NCBI GenBank assembly: GCA_017407835.1
Contig: JAFQVV010000015.1
Span: 74,954 to 112,386 of the forward strand
Source: Clostridia bacterium
GTDB taxonomy: Bacteria; Bacillota; Clostridia; Oscillospirales; CAG-272
DNA: 37,433 bases
Direction: 5' to 3'
Part shown: positions 32,077-37,433 of the stretch, in pieces
Position numbering within the stretch: the stretch's first letter is position 1
Layout of the letters: each line of letters begins with the position of its first letter
Notes under the pieces: model-generated
The model's input: only the letters and a program-made list of their open reading frames with translations
Told to the model about the DNA's origin: nothing
The model's database searches: none
Position numbers and translations under genes: made by a program

Positions 32077-33029
32077 ATCCGTTTCTTGATTATTTGCTGA
32101 CTGCAATTCCGCTTGGGATGACTTTCCTCTTTGGCTGTACGGGGGAAATTCTGACCGAGAAAGCCGGACACCTCAACCTTGGAATCCCCGGTATTATGTG
32201 TATGGGCGGTGCCTGCGGATGTCTTGCTGTCAAGCTGATGCATGGCACAAATATTTCTCCTGTTCTCATCGTCATTATCGCTCTTCTTGCGGCATTTGCA
32301 GGCGGCGTGTTGATGGGAATGATATACAGCTTTCTGACTGTTACGCTCAAAGCCAATCAGAATGTGACCGGTCTTGCCATGACCACGTTTGGTGTGGGAA
32401 CAACAAAGTTTATTATGTCCGGCATGGCCAAGAATGCAATGCAGTATCTCTATGCCCTCCGTTATTTCCGCTTCCCTTTTGCCGAGCAAACATCCTCGGT
32501 AAAGTATTGCGGATTTATGGTTGGCCTGGCGATCATTATTGCGCTTGTTGCATCGTACATCCTGACCAAAACCCGTGTTGGCTTGCATCTGCGTGCGGTT
32601 GGTGAGAATCCCGCAACCGCTGATGCGGTGGGAATCAATGTTTCCCTGTATAAATATACTGCCACCTGCATCGGCAGCGGGATCGCCGCACTCGGCGGAC
32701 TCTTCTATATTATGGATTACGCAGGCTCTTACGAGGCCTACAAGAGCATTGAGGCACTGGGGTGGCTTGCTGTTGCTTTGGTTATTTTCACGCTTTGGCG
32801 GCCGCATTTGAGCATTATAGGCTCTATTCTGTTCGGCATGCTCTATCTTGCCGGCTCGCGTATTCCTACTCTGCTTGGCATCCAGCTTGATATCAGTGCA
32901 ACGCCGCTTTTGCAGATGCTGCCCTATGTTGTAACCATCATCGTGCTGATTGTCACCAGCGTGCGCAAAAAGCGCGAACATCAGCCTCCTGCATCGCTCG
33001 GACTCCCCTATTTCCGAGAAGAGCGATAA
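32073..33029 (+). CDS. Nucleoside ABC transporter permease 2
   Basis: This is the second membrane subunit, 318 residues. Its helices include PLGMTFLFGCTGEILTEKAG near the start, then VLIVIIALLAAFAGGVLMGM. The coupling helix SYILTKTRVGLHLRAVGENP is near residue 170 and ATADAVGINVSLYKY follows. This fold pairs with permease 1 to form the channel for the BMP-bound nucleoside. The ATG overlaps the stop of permease 1. It ends before a strong terminator at 33034-33068 that closes the operon. Confidence 0.92.
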   Translation: MNPFLDYLLTAIPLGMTFLFGCTGEILTEKAGHLNLGIPGIMCMGGACGCLAVKLMHGTNISPVLIVIIALLAAFAGGVLMGMIYSFLTVTLKANQNVTGLAMTTFGVGTTKFIMSGMAKNAMQYLYALRYFRFPFAEQTSSVKYCGFMVGLAIIIALVASYILTKTRVGLHLRAVGENPATADAVGINVSLYKYTATCIGSGIAALGGLFYIMDYAGSYEAYKSIEALGWLAVALVIFTLWRPHLSIIGSILFGMLYLAGSRIPTLLGIQLDISATPLLQMLPYVVTIIVLIVTSVRKKREHQPPASLGLPYFREER

Positions 33030-33033
33030 CTTT

Positions 33034-33068
33034 AAAAAAGGACGAAGAAATTTTCTTCGTCCTTTTTT
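33034..33068 (+). terminator. Terminator of the nucleoside transporter operon
   Basis: A long A/T-flanked palindrome (AAAAAAGGACGAAGA with its complement) forms a stem of about 15 bp with a T-run on the right. Confidence 0.93.
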
Positions 33069-33079
33069 ACAAGGCTCTA

Positions 33080-33183
33080 CATCGTAGGGGCGGATTCCAT
33101 ATCCGCCCTTTTTGTTGATTATTTCGGGAGCATATGGTATGCTCCCTACATTTTCTGCGGGAGCAAGCCCCCGCCCTACGATG
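33080..33183. mobile_element. REP/MITE-like element of nested palindromes
   Basis: Outer ends CATCGTAGGGGCGG (33080-33093) and CCGCCCTACGATG (33171-33183) are inverted repeats differing by one G. Inside are GGGCGGAT-TCCAT-ATCCGCCC (33088-33108), GGGAGCATA-TGG-TATGCTCCC (33126-33146) and a GCGGG/CCCGC pairing near 33158-33174. Nothing codes here. The pattern matches dispersed short palindromic repeats that move with the help of transposases encoded elsewhere. No transposase is seen in the window. Confidence 0.7.
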
Positions 33184-33228
33184 CGCCATTTCTCTGCCGA
33201 TAGTGGGTTAGGGCTTCTGCCCGATTTT

Positions 33229-33249
33229 GCGCGGTGGACGTCCACGCGC
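33229..33249. repeat. Short palindrome upstream of the shared element
   Basis: GCGCG, one G bulge, TGGACGTCCA and CGCGC form a 10-bp stem. It lies directly before the 44-base element shared with the XRE gene, and may extend that structure. Confidence 0.6.
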
Positions 33250-33289
33250 TATGCTTGCCCCAGACGCAAGCGTCGGGGAAAAAGCGGAA
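33246..33289. repeat. Stem-loop element copy A
   Basis: A 44-base sequence with a stem CCCC-A-GACG/CGTCGGGG. It matches copy B at 34763-34803 at 38 of 41 aligned positions. It lies 120 bases before the ECF sigma gene. Confidence 0.85.
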
Positions 33290-33296
33290 TTAGAAT

Positions 33297-33325
33297 TTGT
33301 ATAATTCATTTTTTTATGTTATAAT
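33297..33325 (+). promoter_or_regulatory. Sigma-A promoter of the ECF sigma gene
   Basis: TTGTAT (33297-33302) and TATAAT (33320-33325) with 17 bases between. A second TATAAT follows nearby at about 33329-33334. Confidence 0.6.
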
Positions 33326-33408
33326 TTTATAATGATGAACCTTTTGATATTTTATTTCGACTATATAAATGAAATCGATTTCAAGATCACGTTCAAGGAG
33401 GTGATGAT

Positions 33409-34692
33409 GTGAGTGAATTTGAAAAGCTATTACAGGAAAATATTGTACCGCTTCAGCGTTATGTGAATTTCAAGGTCAATAACAAGCATGATGCTGAAGA
33501 CATAATCCAAGAAGTATGTCTTATTGCTACAGTGAAGTTTGATTCATGGAAAAACACGGCATCCTTCAAAGCGTGGCTAATTGGTATTGCTAACCACAAG
33601 TGCAACGATTATTACAGACAAAAAGCCAAGGATATGAATATTTCTTTAGATGCCCTATCCGAGTCAGCGTTAAGCACTGGAAGATTGGGTATTATCGAGC
33701 AAAGTGTGGTGCGTGATACTTTGGATGTTCTTGGTGATAAAGAAAGACAAATTTTGTATTTGTATTTCTTCAAGAACTTACCACAAGAGGATATTTCAAA
33801 ACAGCTTTCTATTCCACTTGGTACGGTTAAAAGTCGTCTGCATTATGCGAAAGAAAAATTCAAACAACATTACCCTTTCAAAGAAATATCAAAAGGAGAA
33901 ACGATAATGAAAAGGTTACCCGAATACTTGCCCGAATATAAAATTGAAAGATCAGAGCTTGATCCGTTTGCTGTAAAATGGGAAGAACTTCAAGGATGGC
34001 TGATGATTCCACGTGTTGGAGAAAATATAACATGGGGATTATTCGATATGCCATCAAGAAAGCGAACGGAATATACCGAAATGAAGGCAATCGGTAAAGC
34101 TGAAATACACGGCATAGAAGGTGTTGAGATTTCTGCCATTCAATACGATGCTGAAGATTACTATCGCACTGGTTCTGTCGATAAAATGGAGCGCATATTC
34201 GTAGCACAACTCACAGACACGCATTGCCGCTATCTTGCTGAAAGTCATATTGAAAACGGAGTTCGTAAACTTTATACCTTCCTTGATGGAGACGATTTTA
34301 TTAATAATTGGGGGTTTGGAGAAGATAACTGCGGAAACGAAGTCAACCTTTCAGCAAAAAGTTTATTGATTCGAAATACCAACATAATTACCGGACATAC
34401 AGATAAAGAAGTTGTAGATATTGTTGGGCGCTATACTGTTACGATCGGTGGAAAATCTTATGATACTATCTGTGTGATGGATATTCAGTGCTTTAATGAC
34501 GGTGTTGTTTCAGAGCAGTATCTTGACAAAAACGGACGCACGATCCTTTGGCGCAGATTTAACAAAAACGATTGGGCATACAATCGTTACGAAACGTTGT
34601 GGACAGAAATGCTGCCAGAAAATGAAACGCTGATCATTAATGGTGAGACCTATGTACACTGGTACGATTGTATAACTGATTATATTGTCTAA
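33409..34692 (+). CDS. ECF sigma factor fused to a C-terminal domain of unknown function
   Basis: This is a 427-residue fusion. Residues 1-165 form an ECF-type sigma factor. Region 2 includes DAEDIIQEVCLIATVKF and SFKAWLIGIANHKCNDYYRQ. Region 4 includes LGDKERQILYLYFFKNLPQE and SIPLGTVKSRLHYAKEKFKQ. The second part (about 167-427) begins MKRLPEYLPEYKIE and is mixed alpha/beta with repeated strands, probably a sensory or regulatory domain fused to the sigma. GTG 33409 follows AAGGAGGTGATG. Inside the gene an AGGAG (33894-33898) precedes ATG 33907 in frame, so the C-terminal part may also be made alone. Base composition is visibly AT-richer than in neighbouring core genes, which fits transfer. 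No anti-sigma gene is adjacent. Confidence 0.85.
   Translation: MSEFEKLLQENIVPLQRYVNFKVNNKHDAEDIIQEVCLIATVKFDSWKNTASFKAWLIGIANHKCNDYYRQKAKDMNISLDALSESALSTGRLGIIEQSVVRDTLDVLGDKERQILYLYFFKNLPQEDISKQLSIPLGTVKSRLHYAKEKFKQHYPFKEISKGETIMKRLPEYLPEYKIERSELDPFAVKWEELQGWLMIPRVGENITWGLFDMPSRKRTEYTEMKAIGKAEIHGIEGVEISAIQYDAEDYYRTGSVDKMERIFVAQLTDTHCRYLAESHIENGVRKLYTFLDGDDFINNWGFGEDNCGNEVNLSAKSLLIRNTNIITGHTDKEVVDIVGRYTVTIGGKSYDTICVMDIQCFNDGVVSEQYLDKNGRTILWRRFNKNDWAYNRYETLWTEMLPENETLIINGETYVHWYDCITDYIV
33894..33909 (+). promoter_or_regulatory. Internal ribosome binding site and ATG within the sigma fusion gene
   Basis: AGGAG (33894-33898) lies 8 bases before the in-frame ATG 33907, codon 167. The spacing is ideal for initiation. 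It coincides exactly with the junction between the sigma part and the C-terminal domain. Confidence 0.6.
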
Positions 34693-34694
34693 CA

Positions 34695-34736
34695 CCTCGC
34701 CCCGCCTCGCGCGGGGCTTATTCTTTGTCTACTGCG
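34695..34736 (+). terminator. Terminator copy 1 after the sigma gene (shared 3' flank)
   Basis: GCCCCGC (34699-34705) pairs with GCGGGGC (34711-34717) and a T-rich tail follows. Over about 41 bases it matches the sequence at 36021-36062 after the XRE gene at about 34 positions, including bases outside the stem. Confidence 0.8.
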
Positions 34737-34762
34737 GCGCAATATTTGATGCTTGATACGGT

Positions 34763-34803
34763 GCACTATGCTTGCCTCAGACGAAAGCGTCGGGAAAGCG
34801 GAA
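34763..34803. repeat. Stem-loop element copy B
   Basis: This is a 41-base copy of the element at 33246-33289, 106 bases before the XRE gene. The stem is CTC-A-GACG/CGTCGGG, with one T-G pair where copy A has C-G. Confidence 0.85.
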
Positions 34804-34843
34804 ATACAAGGGATACTTGATATTCTAAACAACGAATTGATAA

Positions 34844-34871
34844 TTGTTTTTTGATAAATATATGCTATAAT
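34844..34871 (+). promoter_or_regulatory. Promoter of the XRE-TPR gene
   Basis: TTGTTT (34844-34849) and TATAAT (34866-34871) with 16 bases between, about 40 bases before the ATG. Confidence 0.55.
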
Positions 34872-34908
34872 ATAATTACACTGGTGATAAACTTTTTGGA
34901 GGGACGAT

Positions 34909-36015
34909 ATGAACATTAAAATAGGTGCGATTATCAAAAAACTTCGCGCAAAAAATAATATTACACAAGACACGCTTGCCACTGCCATAGGGGTGACACC
35001 CCAAGCTATCTCCCGTTGGGAATCAGAAGGCGGTTATCCCGATATTGAACTCCTGCCTGCACTGGCTGATTTCTTCTCAGTCAGCACAGATGAGCTTCTC
35101 GGATATAAATTGTCTGAAAGAGAACAAGAGCTCGCCAACATTAAGAAGGAGATGGAGCGCCTTGCAGAAGTTGGTTCTGTTGAAGAGCGAGTGGCTTATG
35201 CAAGAAATGCTTTTGCCCATTATTCGAACGATTATGAGATTCGTGATAATCTTGCGGTGTGCCTGTATTTTGTGTGGGAGGAAACGCACGATGAGGCGCT
35301 TTTCAAGGAGGTCGAATCGCTGCTTAGCTCGGTAGCCAACGAATGTAACGACGAGAATACACGATACGACGCTATCAATACTCTTATCACACTGTATGGA
35401 GAAGTCAAACAGTCTGAAAAAGCAAAAGAGTGGGTTAATCGTCTGACACCTATGAAATATCGCCGCGAAACGGCACTTTCGGGCGGAATTGGTGACGGAA
35501 TGACCAAATTTTATATTCAAGAGGAAATTGATAAGCTGACCGATGCCCTCGGTCTCGCTATTCGCAATCTTGTACTGAACGAGGACCTTCCTAATGATCC
35601 GTCCACTTGGGAAAGTAAAATCGAAATGCTCCGTGTTTCTAATAAACTGTATTTCATGATCTATGGCGATGATCTTATATTTCATCATAACCGGATATCC
35701 TTTAATCATTGGGTGATCTCCACTTACCAAATGTCGCTTGGTAAGACCGAAGATGCTATGGTATCTCTTGAAAAAATGTGCGATCATGCCGTAACTTACG
35801 ATATATCCTATCAAAATGATCACGGCAAGCATTTCACATCCTTCTTGGTTGATACTCAAGTCTATCCCGAGAAAAGCAAGGATTTCCATGAACTCACAGA
35901 ACATACGCATTGCTACTATATGCTGGATCGCTTACAGCACAGTCGTTATGATTGTATCCGTCAAGAAACTCGTTTTGTTTCCGTTGTTGAAAAATTGAAT
36001 CAATACGCCAAATGA
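34909..36015 (+). CDS. XRE-family regulator with TPR-like C-terminal domain
   Basis: This is a 368-residue protein. The N-terminal HTH is clear: IGAIIKKLRAKNNITQDTLA, then AIGVTPQAISRWESEGGYPD and LLPALADFFSVSTDELLGY (residues about 5-66). A helical region with TPR-like spacing follows: SVEERVAYARNAFAHYSNDY, then LAVCLYFVWEETHDEALFKE and TLITLYGEVKQSEKAKEWVN. The C-terminal third also appears helical. ATG 34909 follows GGAGGG. It could sense a peptide or cell state. It is AT-rich like the preceding sigma gene, has its own promoter and terminator, and shares both flanking elements with it. No toxin or phage genes accompany it. Confidence 0.83.
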   Translation: MNIKIGAIIKKLRAKNNITQDTLATAIGVTPQAISRWESEGGYPDIELLPALADFFSVSTDELLGYKLSEREQELANIKKEMERLAEVGSVEERVAYARNAFAHYSNDYEIRDNLAVCLYFVWEETHDEALFKEVESLLSSVANECNDENTRYDAINTLITLYGEVKQSEKAKEWVNRLTPMKYRRETALSGGIGDGMTKFYIQEEIDKLTDALGLAIRNLVLNEDLPNDPSTWESKIEMLRVSNKLYFMIYGDDLIFHHNRISFNHWVISTYQMSLGKTEDAMVSLEKMCDHAVTYDISYQNDHGKHFTSFLVDTQVYPEKSKDFHELTEHTHCYYMLDRLQHSRYDCIRQETRFVSVVEKLNQYAK

Positions 36016-36020
36016 TTTCT

Positions 36021-36062
36021 CCTCGCCCCGCCTTGTGCGGGGCTTTTCTTTGGTTTTCTGCG
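36021..36062 (+). terminator. Terminator copy 2 after the XRE gene (shared 3' flank)
   Basis: GCCCCGC (36025-36031) pairs with GCGGGGC (36037-36043) followed by TTTTCTTTGG. It resembles the copy at 34695-34736 in stem and tail. Confidence 0.85.
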
Positions 36063-36065
36063 TAT

Positions 36066-36094
36066 GAAAAAGCCACCACTAAAAAGTGATGGCT
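36066..36094 (-). terminator. Terminator of the rplU-prp-rpmA operon
   Basis: AGCCACCACT (36071-36080) pairs with 36085-36094 around AAAA, with one wobble. On the minus strand TTTTTC follows. It lies after rpmA and just beyond the XRE terminator. Confidence 0.82.
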
Positions 36095-36158
36095 AAATTC
36101 AATTTTACGCTAATTTTGCACGCCATCTGGGCGGTGCTTTGTTCGCGTCGGATAAAGC

Positions 36159-36437
36159 TTAGTCGGCGTAAACGCTGACCTGCTTCTTGTCCTTATTCTT
36201 GCGCTCAAACTTGACCTTGCCGTCAATCAGAGCGAAGAGCGTGTCATCCTTGCCGATACCGACATTGTTGCCGGGATGGATAGCGGTGCCGCGCTGTCTG
36301 ACAATGATATTGCCTGCAACGACGGGCTGACCGTCAGCCTTCTTTACGCCAAGGCGCTTCGACTCACTGTCGCGACCGTTCTTGGTCGAACCGACACCTT
36401 TTTTATGTGCGAAAAACTGTAAGCTGATTCTAATCAT
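36159..36437 (-). CDS. rpmA: 50S ribosomal protein L27
   Basis: L27 sits near the peptidyl transferase centre and its N-terminal tail contacts tRNA. The 92-residue protein starts [20 protein letters not shown]. The Firmicutes-type extension ending LQFF, before AHKKG, is removed by the Prp protease encoded just upstream in the operon, and without cleavage the ribosome is inactive. The start at ATG 36437 follows CGGAGGTG. The longer frame to 36461 has no RBS. A strong terminator follows the gene. Confidence 0.96.
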   Translation of the reverse strand: MIRISLQFFAHKKGVGSTKNGRDSESKRLGVKKADGQPVVAGNIIVRQRGTAIHPGNNVGIGKDDTLFALIDGKVKFERKNKDKKQVSVYAD

Positions 36438-36492
36438 CGTGTGCACCTCCGTTCTTTTCATTCAAATTGGATGTGAGACCGCCGGGGCGGAC

Positions 36493-36843
36493 TCATTCGT
36501 CGACGACTTCGACTTCCAGATAATCGTAATACTCCTCGAGAAGATCGTTGAGCTGGTAGTAGTAGGCCAAGAAAAGCCCCGACACCGCATAACGCTTGCG
36601 CTCATCCTCCTCAAATTCGGGGAGAGCCGAGCGGCAGATCACCGAAATGTTGGTGGTCTCTTCATCGATGGTATATTCGACATCAGAAGCATACGCAACC
36701 TCCGCAGCATTGATGATCAACATCGTCATAGCCGAAAGTGCCGCGCAAAGGACATCGTCCCCCGCCTCAGCATATCCCGCATGACCTTGCTCGCGAAAGC
36801 CGTAATACACGCCGTCTCTGCGAAGAAAAACAACCTTTGTCAT
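36493..36843 (-). CDS. prp: Ribosomal-processing cysteine protease Prp
   Basis: Prp cleaves the N-terminal extension of L27. The 116-residue length is typical. The catalytic pair is visible in EQGHAGYAEAGDDVLCAALS: His about residue 21 and Cys about residue 33. The rest is the alpha/beta fold of YsxB-type proteins, with an acidic C-terminus rich in Tyr and Glu. It lies between rplU and rpmA, the conserved order in Firmicutes, and fits the LQFF extension of the neighbouring L27. Confidence 0.93.
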   Translation of the reverse strand: MTKVVFLRRDGVYYGFREQGHAGYAEAGDDVLCAALSAMTMLIINAAEVAYASDVEYTIDEETTNISVICRSALPEFEEDERKRYAVSGLFLAYYYQLNDLLEEYYDYLEVEVVDE

Positions 36844-36861
36844 GGCAGAACCTGCCGTGGA

Positions 36862-37176
36862 TTAGCCGCAGATCTTGTCGATCTGTACCTTGGTGTAGGG
36901 CTGTCTGTGACCGATCTTCTTCTTCTCGTTCTTCTTTGCCTTGTACTTCATGACATAGATCTTCTTGGCCTTGCCGTTCTTGACGACATTAGCGGTAACA
37001 GTAGCACCTGCAACGGTGGGGTTGCCAACGACAAACTGGTTGTCAGCACCGGACATTGCGAGCACACGGTCAAAGGTAACCGTATCACCCTCGGCAGCGT
37101 CCAACTTCTCGATGAAGAGAACGTCGCCCTCGTTAACCTTATACTGCTTTCCGCCTGTTTCGATAATTGCGAACAC
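36862..37176 (-). CDS. rplU: 50S ribosomal protein L21
   Basis: This is a structural protein of the large ribosomal subunit that binds 23S rRNA. The 104 residues start [20 protein letters not shown], the classic N-terminus, and end in a basic block [20 protein letters not shown] that contacts RNA. GTG 37176 is chosen since GAGAGGTG lies six bases upstream. The GTG at 37185 is part of that site. It is the first gene of rplU-prp-rpmA and has a perfect consensus promoter upstream. Confidence 0.96.
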   Translation of the reverse strand: MFAIIETGGKQYKVNEGDVLFIEKLDAAEGDTVTFDRVLAMSGADNQFVVGNPTVAGATVTANVVKNGKAKKIYVMKYKAKKNEKKKIGHRQPYTKVQIDKICG

Positions 37177-37258
37177 GAAAAGCACCTCTCTTTCTTTTAT
37201 GACTCGCTAAAGCAGGCGGTGGAAAATTCCACACTTAAAAAGCCCGATTTTATGCGGC
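37177..37258 (-). ncRNA. Possible L21-type leader of the rplU operon
   Basis: The transcript leader of about 80 bases holds the hairpin GTGGAATTTTCCAC (37219-37232) and a GC-rich segment around 37203-37218. Firmicutes rplU operons often carry an autoregulatory L21 leader at this place. I infer this from position and structure only. Confidence 0.35.
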
Positions 37259-37263
37259 ATATT

Positions 37264-37292
37264 ATTATACCATGTATAGGTTCATTTGTCAA
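37264..37292 (-). promoter_or_regulatory. Consensus sigma-A promoter of rplU-prp-rpmA
   Basis: On the minus strand, TTGACA (37287-37292) and TATAAT (37264-37269) with 17 bases between, a perfect match to consensus. Confidence 0.93.
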
Positions 37293-37350
37293 GCAGTATT
37301 TTCAATTATTTTTGGATTTTTTGTGTATTTTCGATTCTTTTTTCTACATC

Positions 37351-37379
37351 TTGACTCGTGTACCAATTTGTGCTATAAT
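37351..37379 (+). promoter_or_regulatory. Strong promoter directed out of the window
   Basis: TTGACT (37351-37356) and TATAAT (37374-37379) with 17 bases between, divergent from the rplU promoter. The remaining 54 bases hold no start codon with an RBS and include the hairpin-prone GCGGGAAACCGC (37422-37433). The gene or RNA it drives lies beyond the window. Confidence 0.85.
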
Positions 37380-37433
37380 GACGGCAACTTATCAACTTTG
37401 CCCTTTAAACCGGAAGTGCAGGCGGGAAACCGC

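Noticed and set aside
32028..33245. A 405-codon minus-strand frame across the second permease
   Set aside because: Shadow of the permease gene; the plus strand has membrane helices, an ATGA overlap with permease 1 and a terminator.
33080..33300. CRISPR repeats
   Set aside because: The palindromes differ from one another and have no constant spacer length. They are nested inverted repeats, not direct repeats.
34680..34800. Integron attC site at the junction of the two regulator cassettes (TCTAAC followed by a GC-rich palindrome)
   Set aside because: The second consensus core (GTTRRRY) is not found at the other end. The matching flank after the XRE gene lacks TAAC, and no integrase is seen. 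Shared flanks are reported instead.

Overview
The window looks like a chromosome segment of an anaerobic, endospore-forming member of the Clostridia, probably of the Oscillospirales/Ruminococcaceae type. The evidence is the order recO-mutS2, the block rplU-prp-rpmA with an N-terminally extended L27, the sporulation genes spoIIID and dpaA/dpaB, AGGAGG-type ribosome binding sites, and many TTGACA/TATAAT promoters with 17-bp spacers. No rRNA, tRNA or CRISPR array was seen. Most of the DNA is ordinary core genome. Two low-GC regulator genes near 33.3-36.0 kb look accessory.

Layout. 1-5.4 kb: truncated recO, mutS2, an AEC-type permease and a long PRPP synthetase. 5.5-9.2 kb: a 933-residue SLH-domain surface protein, a hairpin-rich spacer and a flavodoxin-like protein. 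9.2-10.7 kb (minus): an NfeD-like membrane protein, a single-pass membrane protein and the remnant of a sugar-phosphate isomerase. 10.7-12.6 kb (minus): dipicolinate synthase dpaA-dpaB, preceded by a 58-residue gene for an almost pure Asn/Gln protein with its own RBS, terminator and sporulation-type promoter. 12.6-15.4 kb: a CpsB/YwqE-like protein that has lost several metal ligands, convergent and overlapping with spoIIID, then a TrmH-family methyltransferase and an IseA-like lipoprotein. 15.5-21.6 kb (minus): a Cys-rich protein, a P-loop protein, pgi, a D,D-carboxypeptidase, a Nif3-like protein with trmK, and a DUF1858 protein. 21.7-25.2 kb (plus): a DUF2079 membrane protein, prfB without its usual frameshift, and a small membrane protein. 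25.3-27.1 kb (minus): a DivIVA-like protein translationally coupled to an XRE-TPR regulator. 27.1-33.1 kb (plus): xpt followed by a complete BMP/ATPase/permease/permease nucleoside ABC transporter, a purine salvage block. 33.1-36.1 kb: a REP/MITE-like element and two regulators (an ECF sigma fused to an unknown domain, and an XRE-TPR protein), each flanked by the same upstream stem-loop element and the same downstream terminator sequence. 36.1-37.2 kb (minus): rplU-prp-rpmA, with a divergent promoter leaving the window to the right.

How the genes connect. The sporulation theme (dpaAB, SpoIIID, a candidate sigma-E promoter on the D,D-carboxypeptidase, candidate sigma-K promoters on dpaA and on the Asn/Gln gene) suggests the Asn/Gln protein is a spore component. 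The purine block couples nucleoside import to xanthine phosphoribosyltransferase, and PRPP synthetase is encoded elsewhere in the window. Prp is the protease expected to trim the L27 encoded next to it.

The most unusual items are the Asn/Gln microprotein, the twin-flanked regulator pair with its ECF fusion and internal start site, and the degenerate CpsB-like protein. All calls come from reading the sequence by eye. No database search, structure prediction or alignment was run.
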